A DNA stretch of 22,791 bases from JBFLVQ01 sp040758525 (GTDB taxonomy: Bacteria > Acidobacteriota > Blastocatellia > Chloracidobacteriales > JADJPF01): positions 1-22,791 of the forward strand of contig JBFLVQ010000073.1 of NCBI GenBank assembly GCA_040758525.1, read 5' to 3'. The position numbers were made by a program, and so were the translations under genes. Under the pieces are notes generated by a model. It did not search any database and was not told where the DNA came from. It was given only the letters and a program-made list of their open reading frames with translations. Shown piece by piece: positions 16,446 to 22,791 of this stretch. How positions within the stretch are numbered: position 1 is the first letter of the stretch; each line of letters begins with the position of its first letter.

Positions 16446-16467
16446 TAGGTATTGACTCCAATACCTA
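16446..16467 (-). promoter_or_regulatory. 9-bp perfect hairpin directly upstream of the G8 tract
   Basis: TAGGTATTG (16446-16454) pairs with CAATACCTA (16459-16467) around a 4-base loop. It ends 13 bases from the G8 tract in the leader of the minus-strand surface protein. It may be an mRNA hairpin near the ribosome site or a symmetric operator. Confidence 0.5.
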
Positions 16468-16591
16468 CTAATAATATAGACAAGCATATCGGTGAAATAA
16501 TACCAACGGATCTTTTCTATTATGTTCAGAACGGCCTAAGAGCCCTTGCTGGATGTTTTGTTGTTTTTGGGGATACGGTTTAGGTGAGATC

Positions 16592-16609
16592 CATCGAGTA
16601 CATCGAGTA
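16592..16609. repeat. Tandem 9-bp repeat CATCGAGTA x2
   Basis: Two perfect adjacent copies in the divergent gap. It could be a pair of activator half-sites or chance; there is no further support. Confidence 0.5.
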
Positions 16610-17252
16610 ATAAGTTCGTCATTGCTATACTGCTTGATATCCATAACATCCCATAACACCCGTTATACTAGCCACACCAATACATTTATAATATCCTTAT
16701 CAATTATGCCAACACAACAGAAATTCCTTATTTCTAATAAAAAGGGAGGGGTCACTTCTTAATCTTTTTTACCTAATGTTTTAGGGTAATTTCTCCTTTT
16801 GTGAAGTTGAAACCCAGGAGAACTTTACTGCCGGATCGCTCAAAGCTTTTCTTGTCTCACCAGTAAAACTGGTGGTTTATCCTTCAACTACTCACTTGAA
16901 GAATTATATAGGAAATATGTTGCCAGGAGCACATGGATAAATGACTATAGTTACCTAAAGGTGCCTTCTTGATCGAGTTCGTAGATCAGAATATATTCCT
17001 TCTTAAATGAACGAGACCAAATCAAGGACGTGTTCTAAAACGACGGGCTATGGAAAGACGAATCAGAAGTTATCGCCCTGTCTATGCTTATTGCAAAGTG
17101 TATTCTGACTTTTTTACGCTGCTGATGAAGATCATAAAGTGATTGGGTCGCAGATTCGATCCCCTACACAATAGATCGAGCAACGGCTAAGTAAATCCGA
17201 TAACAGAGTAATCCATCGAAACAAGACGAGCAAACAAATTGAGGATACAGTA

Positions 17253-17873
17253 ATGAACGCACTAAAACATTTGCGAACTTATCTCCTACTATGCAGCCTA
17301 ATAGTTGTCTTGCAACCATTTCAGGAGTTTGCGCAGTCGAATTCAGAAGCACCGAAAACAGATCTTCAACAAACTCTTAAGGGGCGAGATGGACAACACG
17401 ACTTCGATTTTGAGATTGGTACTTGGAAGACCCACCTATCGCGCCTTCTGCGTCCTTTAACTGGCTCCACTACCTGGGTCGAATACGAGGGTACTAGTGT
17501 GGTGCGAACGGTTTGGAATGGGCGTGCCAATCTGGTAGAGCTTGAGGTTGACGGCCCTGCAGGTCACATTGAGGGTTTATCCTTGCGTCTATACAATCCT
17601 GAATCTCGCCAATGGAGTCTCAATTTTTCCAATAGCGCCAGCGGTACTCTGACCCCACCTACGATCGGCGAGTTCAAGAATGGCCGTGGTGAGTTTTTTG
17701 GTCAGGAAACACTTAATGGTCGGGCTATCTTTGTTCGATTTATTATATCGTGCATAACCCCGAATTCGTGTCGCTTTGAACAGGCATTCTCAGATGATGG
17801 AGGCAAGACTTGGGAAGTAAACTGGATCGCGATAGACACTCGAGTGAAAGACGTATCTGACAAATTGCGCTGA
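17253..17873 (+). CDS. Secreted DUF1579-like protein
   Basis: A 206-residue protein. The signal peptide covers about 1-28 (HLRTYLLLCSLIVVLQPFQE, cleavage near EFAQ). The mature part begins with a polar linker and then GQHDFDFEIGTWKTHLSRLL, a pattern shared with DUF1579 and related lipocalin-like proteins. Repeating Trp/aromatic strands follow (TTWVEYEGTSVVRTVWNGRA, LRLYNPESRQWSLNFSN, RFEQAFSDDGGKTWEVNWIA). The family is generally a beta-barrel of unknown function. The start ATG has GAGG about 9 bases upstream. No operon partner is near: over 800 bases are empty upstream and over 1200 downstream. Its role is unknown. Confidence 0.75.
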   Translation: MNALKHLRTYLLLCSLIVVLQPFQEFAQSNSEAPKTDLQQTLKGRDGQHDFDFEIGTWKTHLSRLLRPLTGSTTWVEYEGTSVVRTVWNGRANLVELEVDGPAGHIEGLSLRLYNPESRQWSLNFSNSASGTLTPPTIGEFKNGRGEFFGQETLNGRAIFVRFIISCITPNSCRFEQAFSDDGGKTWEVNWIAIDTRVKDVSDKLR

Positions 17874-19155
17874 CTTCCACTACCACTAAGTTAGTATAGT
17901 TACACTTGATGATCAATTATCAGCACTAAGGTGAAGCTGGTGTAGATGCAAGATAAATGTCACTCAAACAGTATTTACTAAGCACACTGTTAAAATCGAA
18001 AAATCTTCTACATAGCCATAGTTAAAATTTTTAGTGAATGCCGATGGTTGCGAAAGCCTGCTTTTAAGAAACACTCGTGTATCTTTCACCATATCTAGAT
18101 CATTATTAGTATGATTAGTATGGCTGTTAAATTTGTGATCGGTACTCCTTAATGATCTGACGCTTGAGATATTCTAGAGATTCGACACTGATAGATAATT
18201 ACTCAAAGCCAGATATCTTGTTATTACTAGCGAAGCTGATACAAAGAAGAGACGCAATCCAGGATCCAGGCCAGCATATGGCCCCATGGCAAAAAGATCA
18301 AAAACTATTAGCTGGTAGTATTACGGTATCAATTGGTATCAGCTAGAGCTAATTGCTATTAATTAGAACTCTGTCATTGGGTGATGCTTTAGGGTATAGG
18401 GCTGGAGTCGGCAACTTAGTGTGAGGATTACGAGGAATGTCGCTGGCAGATACGTACTAATTTCATGATAGCTTGGAAATATCATGGCGTCTAATCGTGT
18501 CGTAGAATGGTAAAGGAATCATTGTTGGCTCTTGGTTTTAGCGTGTTTTACAACCCCTCAATTCAAAAACTTCACAACTAACATCATTGGAACTTTGAGT
18601 ATTATTGATAATGGTTAGTAAAAGTCAAATGACCGCCATACTGAATCTTGCCTATCAAATCGATGGTATCACGATCCTAGAAGCGGCTTTGTAAAAATCA
18701 GTCAAAGTTATTTTTTAGTATTAGTTGATATTCATTAGAACTTTATCATAGAATATTCGTTAGATTTTGTTGTTAGTAAATTCGTTAGAACTTTGTCATT
18801 AGTATTACGATGAAATTGTATAGACCAGTAAGATTCCGGTTTTGCTACTATCATCTGAATAATGTGGTGCATTTCGCTAATAGTGGCATTCAATCCTTCT
18901 ATATTATCCTGAAAAAAATCTCGCACACCTTTGAGCTACTTTTCCATTTTTAATTTTATGGACGAGCCGTATGGATCTTGATTTGTTAGCTTATTGTCGC
19001 AGCCATTATTAAGGAATAGATAGGATTGAACATATGGTTCTGGCTCTGTTTTATCAATTCTCTGTGACTGGTTCTAACGCCGTTTTGCGCGTATTTAGAT
19101 GGATGATAACTCTCATTAACAAGGGATGCGTTTGTAAGTAAGAAAGGAGAAAATC
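17874..19155. other. 1.3-kb gene-free AT-rich region
   Basis: No open frame here has a ribosome site together with family resemblance; those of 60-63 codons look random. It contains three tandem 25-bp units (18730-18804), an isolated related copy (18358-18382), a doubled ATCCAGG near 18257 and a doubled GGTATC near 18326. It may be decayed DNA, hold an unrecognised RNA, or be regulatory sequence for the haloperoxidase. I cannot decide among these from the sequence. Confidence 0.5.
18730..18804. repeat. Three tandem copies of a degenerate 25-bp unit
   Basis: Units start at 18730, 18755 and 18780. The consensus begins ATTCGTTAGAACTTTGTCAT and continues TAGTA. Units 1 and 3 are closest; unit 2 diverges in the middle. 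A fourth related copy lies apart at 18358-18382 (ATTAATTAGAACTCTGTCAT). They are in non-coding DNA, have no dyad symmetry and lack CRISPR-like spacers. Confidence 0.65.
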
Positions 19156-20973
19156 TTGAAAGATATTTCTATTTCCATTCAAAGTGAGCAAAATAACCAG
19201 GATAAGGAAACAGGTATTAAAACCTCTGCAAATCAATCACCAAATTTACCTAGTAGGCGTAAGTTTCTTGGTAACGTTGGTAGTATTACTGCTGCCACTA
19301 TGGCAGCAAGTGTAATAGGATTGCAACCATTTTTAGGTAGTAAAGATGCAACCGCTGATGCCAAAGCGGTCGATCCACTCACATCTGATGAACGTCGCAA
19401 GAAAGCCTTCGTTATCCGTCAAGAGGTAGCGCAAGCCAATTTTAATAATACCCCTCCAGATCTTTTTCATCCCACCAATGGTGATGAAGAGTTGTATGCA
19501 ACAACACAGATCGGCAGTTACTCAAAAGGATTGCCGCATCAGCTCAATGGTGAAGTAGTACTTAGTGCTTATAAAGCCTTGGTTACTGCACTCGCCACAG
19601 GAACTCAAGATGCGTTCAATGCTATTCCTAGCGGTGCCCCACCGAATCAGCGGCGCAGGTTTGTAAATCCCCAATCAGCACTAGTATTTGAGATTGAAGG
19701 TCCGGATTCCCATAGTCTAGTACAAGCTCCCCCACCTACTTTTGCCAGTGCTGAAGAAGCTGCTGAGATCGCTGAAAACTACTGGATGGCGTTGGCGCGT
19801 GATGTACATTTTGCCAGTTACGGCAATGATCCTATTACTGCGGCAGCAATTGCCGATCTTAATAAATACTCTCAGTTCAAAGGCCCTAAAATTGACAACA
19901 AAGTTACCGCTCGCACCCTTTTCCGGGGCTTAACTAAGGGTGATTTGAAGGGTCCGTATCTGTCCCAATATTTCTATCTCCCCTGTTTCTTTGGGGCAAA
20001 CCAGATCAATCAACAGATTCGTACCGTATTGTCGCCTCACAATGGTGGTGCCGATTATATGACCACTTTTAGTGACTGGCTGGAAGTACAAAATGGCTTT
20101 GTTCAACCACCAGATAAATTTGACCCTGTGCCTAGATATATGCGTAATGGTCGTGATATCGGTCAGTGGGTGCATGTTGATGTGCTATTTCAAGCCTATT
20201 TTCAGGCTTTCCTGGTCTTGAGTAGCTTAGATGGTGGGTCAGGTGTGCTGCTTGATAATGGTAATCCTTATAAATTCTCTGCCAATCAAGATGGATTCGG
20301 CACATTTGGTGGGCCATTTATTGCTAGTTTACTATGCGAAGTAGCTAGACAGGCACTGCATGCTGTCTGGTATCAGAAATGGTCGGTGCATCGTCGCTTG
20401 CGGCCTGAAGTATTTGGAGGCCGTATTGAGCGGGTGCTTAAGTTCAACGCAAATTATCCTGTTAATACTGAGATTCTTACCTCGTTAACTACTGCGTCAC
20501 GTTTAGGCGCATATTTCCCCAATCCCAGCACAGGTACATTTTTAGTGCCAATGGCTTTTCCTGAAGGCTCGCCTTTACATCCTGCCTACGGTGCTGGGCA
20601 TGCCACCGTGGCAGGTGCCTGTGTCACGATTCTTAAGGCGTGGTTTGATGAATCACAACTGTTGGTTAACTATCTTCCCAACGTAGGTTTCAGTAACTTG
20701 GTGCAAGCCAGCAAAGATGGTCTCTCATTAATACCCTATACTGGCTCAGATGCCAATACCATTACAATTGGTGATGAGTTGAATAAGATCGCTTCCAATG
20801 TTGCTATTGGTCGTAATATTGCTGGTGTTCACTGGCGATCAGATGCTACTACATCACTGCTATTAGGAGAAGAGATAGCAATCAGGGTTCTCAAGGAACT
20901 CCGTCCTACTTTTAATGAGAAGTTTGGCGGATTCTCGCTCACCAAGTTTGATGGTAACACCATTATTGTTTAA
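19156..20973 (+). CDS. Tat-exported vanadium-dependent haloperoxidase (PAP2 superfamily)
   Basis: A 605-residue protein. It starts at TTG 19156 with AAGGAGA about 8 bases upstream; the next in-frame Met lies beyond the export signal. A twin-arginine signal is at 33-57 (SRRKFLG followed by a hydrophobic stretch). The vanadate site follows the bromoperoxidase type: Lys408 and Arg416 in KWSVHRRLRPE, His482 in YGAGHATVAG, Arg553 and His559 in GRNIAGVHWRSD. All five ligands are present, but the Ser usually two residues before the catalytic His (PSGH) is Ala480. The family oxidises halides with hydrogen peroxide at vanadate to yield HOX-like species; Tat export suits a folded periplasmic or secreted enzyme. 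Length and motif spacing are near those of algal and cyanobacterial bromoperoxidases. Halide preference cannot be told from the sequence. Confidence 0.92.
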   Translation: MKDISISIQSEQNNQDKETGIKTSANQSPNLPSRRKFLGNVGSITAATMAASVIGLQPFLGSKDATADAKAVDPLTSDERRKKAFVIRQEVAQANFNNTPPDLFHPTNGDEELYATTQIGSYSKGLPHQLNGEVVLSAYKALVTALATGTQDAFNAIPSGAPPNQRRRFVNPQSALVFEIEGPDSHSLVQAPPPTFASAEEAAEIAENYWMALARDVHFASYGNDPITAAAIADLNKYSQFKGPKIDNKVTARTLFRGLTKGDLKGPYLSQYFYLPCFFGANQINQQIRTVLSPHNGGADYMTTFSDWLEVQNGFVQPPDKFDPVPRYMRNGRDIGQWVHVDVLFQAYFQAFLVLSSLDGGSGVLLDNGNPYKFSANQDGFGTFGGPFIASLLCEVARQALHAVWYQKWSVHRRLRPEVFGGRIERVLKFNANYPVNTEILTSLTTASRLGAYFPNPSTGTFLVPMAFPEGSPLHPAYGAGHATVAGACVTILKAWFDESQLLVNYLPNVGFSNLVQASKDGLSLIPYTGSDANTITIGDELNKIASNVAIGRNIAGVHWRSDATTSLLLGEEIAIRVLKELRPTFNEKFGGFSLTKFDGNTIIV

Positions 20974-21234
20974 CTAAACATAGGTATGAAGGGCAGCAGT
21001 GCAAGATTATTGCACTGCTGTCCGCAATTCTTGGTTTAGGCAAAAACAAAGCTGTTAGGAGTGCGAGCAAGCAGAATAAGTTCCACGAAAATTTTATGGA
21101 AAAAGTTGTGGCTGATCGGGAATAAAACCGATGTAAATCCTGTTATACCCTTTAGGGAATACCTTTGCTGTCAAAGTAGACCAGTTTAGTTGAGACAAAA
21201 CCGACCAATTAAACTTCAGAAGGAGACACAAACC
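20974..21234. other. Gap between haloperoxidase and S74 fibre gene
   Basis: It holds the haloperoxidase terminator and then about 200 bases that must contain the fibre-gene promoter. TTATAC near 21140 is a possible -10 element, but I see no matching -35 and do not call a promoter. Confidence 0.5.
20991..21023 (+). terminator. Strong hairpin after the haloperoxidase gene
   Basis: GGGCAGCAGTGCAA (20991-21004) pairs with TTGCACTGCTGTCC (21010-21023): 14 bp with one G-U wobble and a 5-base loop, 17 bases after the stop. The following bases (GCAATTCTTGGTTT) are only modestly T-rich. It is the most convincing transcription end in the window. Confidence 0.65.
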
Positions 21235-22518
21235 ATGATAAAGATTGAGTTTAGAAAAATTGTCAGTGCGCTTATGCTCTTTGGGCTAATGGGGATAGCA
21301 AGCCAAGTAGTGGGACAGACTGTCACTGCGGACATCGTACAAGCGGACAGACTCCGTAGTAACGATACTGGTAACAATGGACAGTTTTGGGAAAGAACTG
21401 AAGATAGTCAGAATACCATGCGATATCTTTATGGACCATTAAGTGGTAGTCCAGCTAAAGTCGACATCAACAATCCGTTATTCCAAAGGTTACGAATAAC
21501 GGGAAGAGGTAGCTTGATATCAGTAGGCAGAACCGATCTTGGTGCTGATGTTGCATTACCGACCGGCGCAGGTGGCAGAATGATGTGGAGTGTAGTTAAG
21601 AGAGCTTTCCGCGCTGGAGCAGTTGGTGGAAACCAATGGGATGATGTTAATGTAGGTCAATTTTCTTTTGCTACTGGCGCTGATACCAAGGCAAGTGGCA
21701 ATGCCTCTACTGCGCTAGGCAATTTTACTACCGCAGGTGGCATCGCTTCTACTGCACTAGGTTTCTTTACACGAGCGTTAGGCAATTACTCTACCGCGAT
21801 GGGCTATGATAGTACAGTAGCATCTGGTGAGGGTTCGGTAGCGATAGGATATGGCGTACGTGCGTTAGGATTCCGCTCCTTTATTTTAGGTTCTACCCTT
21901 AATGCAGAACTGGAGTTCGACAACCCTATACCGAATTCATTAATGATAGGGTTCAATAGTGATATACCAACATTCTTTGTTGGTGTAAGCCCTGGATTTG
22001 GCCAAACTGGCAGTGTTGGTATTGGCACAACCAACACACAAGGGTTTAAGCTTTTTGTAAATGGTAGTGTTGCTGCTACTGGTTTTGTACAAGTATCTGA
22101 TGTAAGGTTGAAAGCCAATATTAGAGCCATTGACAAGCCATTGGAGAAAATCTTACATCTACAGGGTATTAAGTATGAATGGAAGAGAGAAGCATCTTCT
22201 ACCAATTTGACTTTGCCAGCTGGCACACAAGTTGGTTTCTCAGCTCAAGAAGTAGAGCAGGTATTACCTGAAGTGGTATCTACAGGTAGTGATGGTTATA
22301 AGGCAGTATCTTATCAAAGCATCACGGCTGTGATGGTAGAAGGAATGAAAGAACAACAAAAGATCATTGATCAGCAACAGACAGAATTAACCCAGCAAAA
22401 GACCAAGCTAGCCCAGCAAGCTGTAGAGCTTGAGCAAGTAAAAGAGCAGTTACAGCAGATGAAAACATTACTTGAAAAACTGACCACCGCTACATCAAAT
22501 ACCTTAACTAACAAGTAG
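21235..22518 (+). CDS. YadA-head-like repeat protein with Peptidase_S74 self-cleaving chaperone domain
   Basis: A 427-residue protein. The ATG at 21235 has AAGGAG 9 bases upstream; an upstream in-frame TTG at 21190 lacks one. The signal peptide is at about 1-27 (ALMLFGLMGIASQVVGQ). Residues about 140-220 hold YadA/Hep_Hag head-like repeats of 14-15 residues (FATGADTKASG, NASTALGNFTTAGG, IASTALGFFTRALG, YSTAMGYDSTVASG, GSVAIGYGVRALG). Residues 285-372 form an S74 intramolecular chaperone: SDVRLKANI with the likely Ser288/Lys293 cleavage pair, KYEWK, GFSAQEVEQVLPEVV and AVSYQSITAVMVEGM. A Gln/Leu-rich coiled coil follows (about 370-420). In phage tail spikes this domain trimerises the stalk and then cuts itself off, so a self-processing trimeric surface fibre is likely. 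There are no phage genes around it. Confidence 0.9.
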   Translation: MIKIEFRKIVSALMLFGLMGIASQVVGQTVTADIVQADRLRSNDTGNNGQFWERTEDSQNTMRYLYGPLSGSPAKVDINNPLFQRLRITGRGSLISVGRTDLGADVALPTGAGGRMMWSVVKRAFRAGAVGGNQWDDVNVGQFSFATGADTKASGNASTALGNFTTAGGIASTALGFFTRALGNYSTAMGYDSTVASGEGSVAIGYGVRALGFRSFILGSTLNAELEFDNPIPNSLMIGFNSDIPTFFVGVSPGFGQTGSVGIGTTNTQGFKLFVNGSVAATGFVQVSDVRLKANIRAIDKPLEKILHLQGIKYEWKREASSTNLTLPAGTQVGFSAQEVEQVLPEVVSTGSDGYKAVSYQSITAVMVEGMKEQQKIIDQQQTELTQQKTKLAQQAVELEQVKEQLQQMKTLLEKLTTATSNTLTNK

Positions 22519-22531
22519 CTATTGCTTATGT

Positions 22532-22587
22532 CCGCAGTGCGGCTTTTCTGTTCATCTACACACCATATCGCAACATCAGCACTGCGG
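22532..22587. terminator. GC-rich inverted repeat between convergent fibre and RRM genes
   Basis: CCGCAGTGC (22532-22540) pairs with GCACTGCGG (22579-22587) around 38 bases. The left arm alone also forms CCGC-AGT-GCGG followed by CTTTTCT, a minimal intrinsic terminator for the rightward gene. Its position between convergent genes fits a shared transcription end. Confidence 0.45.
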
Positions 22588-22651
22588 GCTCTCTCATACA
22601 ATCAGACCAACTCACCCGAACTGCCTGGCCATTACACGACATCGATTATTC

Positions 22652-22791
22652 TTAGTAGCGATCGCGACGACCAGCACCACCGCCAAACCTACGTCGATTA
22701 TCACGATTCCCTCCACGCGATTCCTGTGGCCTGGCCTCATTAACTTTTAATCTACGACTACCAAGCTCAAGACCATTGAACTGTAAGATAG
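22652..22791 (-). CDS. RRM-type RNA-binding protein, C-terminal end (partial at right edge)
   Basis: The 45 visible C-terminal residues begin ILQFNGLELGSRRLKVNEAR and end in a Gly/Arg-rich tail (RGGNRDNRRRFGGGAGRRDRY) before TAA. 'NG.ELGSRRLKVNEARP' is the last strand of a bacterial RNA recognition motif. Small glycine-tailed RRM proteins of this kind are common in cyanobacteria and acidobacteria and are often cold-induced RNA chaperones. The RNP1 and RNP2 motifs and the start lie outside the window. It converges on the fibre gene. The Arg/Gly tail adds non-specific RNA affinity in related proteins. Confidence 0.85.
   Translation of the reverse strand, partial: ILQFNGLELGSRRLKVNEARPQESRGGNRDNRRRFGGGAGRRDRY

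Larger units (their letters stand above)
16424..17252. other. 0.8-kb intergenic region between divergent secreted-protein genes
   Basis: No gene is supported here. It contains the G8 tract and hairpin of the leftward gene, a tandem 9-mer CATCGAGTA x2 (16592-16609), and a 7-bp stem with AAA loop (CACCAGT/ACTGGTG, 16858-16874). An open stretch of about 40 codons around 16990-17140 has no start, ribosome site or family resemblance. The segment near 17145-17165 recalls a tRNA T-arm but cannot pair as one. Confidence 0.5.

Noticed and set aside
16990..17140. Possible transposase remnant (frame with ERRIRSYRPVYAYCK)
   Set aside because: No conserved catalytic motif or family pattern could be recognised, and there is no start or ribosome site.
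17145..17165. tRNA T-arm-like sequence (GGGTCGCAGATTCGATCCC)
   Set aside because: The flanks of TTCGATC do not pair as a T-stem and no D-arm, anticodon arm or acceptor stem precedes it.
18730..18804. CRISPR array
   Set aside because: The 25-bp units are directly adjacent without spacers and are degenerate.
22522..22743. 73-codon plus-strand frame at the right end
   Set aside because: It is antisense to the RRM protein tail and overlaps the terminator repeat.
1..22791. Cyanobacterial origin
   Set aside because: The DevBCA-like exporter, RRM and FAAL-PKS would fit, but only two GCGATCGC octamers were seen, and the ECF43-kinase pair and kinase leader fit Acidobacteriota better.

Overview
The window most resembles accessory DNA of an Acidobacteriota-like bacterium (perhaps Blastocatellia). 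The reasons are an ECF sigma factor of the TIGR02999/ECF43 type directly followed by a Ser/Thr kinase with a long TPR tail and the N-terminal leader typical of acidobacterial kinases, plus several secreted DUF proteins and a Tat-exported vanadium haloperoxidase. A cyanobacterial source was considered because of the DevBCA-like exporter, the RRM protein and the FAAL-PKS. However, I found only two GCGATCGC octamers in about 23 kb, so there is no cyanobacterial HIP1 enrichment. The assignment is inference.

Layout, left to right. (1) 1-3586, minus: the start of a type I polyketide synthase (FAAL - ACP - KS - start of the KS-AT linker) running off the left edge. Its KS active-site Cys is replaced by Ser. 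(2) 3944-8360, plus: ECF sigma factor, giant kinase-TPR protein and a DUF1569 protein. This block is bracketed by a pair of inverted 39-bp repeats (34/39 identical). (3) 8767-12268, plus: a small secreted protein, then FtsX/DevC-type permease, LolD/DevA-type ATPase and HlyD/DevB-type adaptor, forming one exporter operon. A decayed C-terminal piece of a PLP-dependent decarboxylase lies just behind it. (4) 12875-13444, plus: DUF3574 secreted protein, convergent with (5) 13739-16423, minus: an 894-aa secreted IPT/TIG-Big_2-NHL protein with a G8 tract just before its start codon. (6) 17253-17873, plus: DUF1579-like secreted protein. (7) 19156-20973, plus: Tat-dependent vanadium haloperoxidase. (8) 21235-22518, plus: YadA-head-like repeats fused to a Peptidase_S74 self-cleaving chaperone and a coiled coil. 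(9) 22652-22791, minus: C-terminal end of an RRM RNA-binding protein, cut by the right edge.

The right half is gene-poor, with gaps of 0.6, 0.8 and 1.3 kb, and is rich in secreted or surface proteins. The sigma factor and kinase are spaced for translational coupling and probably form a signalling pair. The permease, ATPase and adaptor form a tripartite exporter lacking a local outer-membrane channel. No complete mobile element, CRISPR array, tRNA or rRNA was seen. The strongest candidates for something new are the inverted-repeat-bracketed sigma/kinase cassette, the strict 46-residue GLDPRP-TPR array, and the Ser-type KS in a FAAL-primed PKS.
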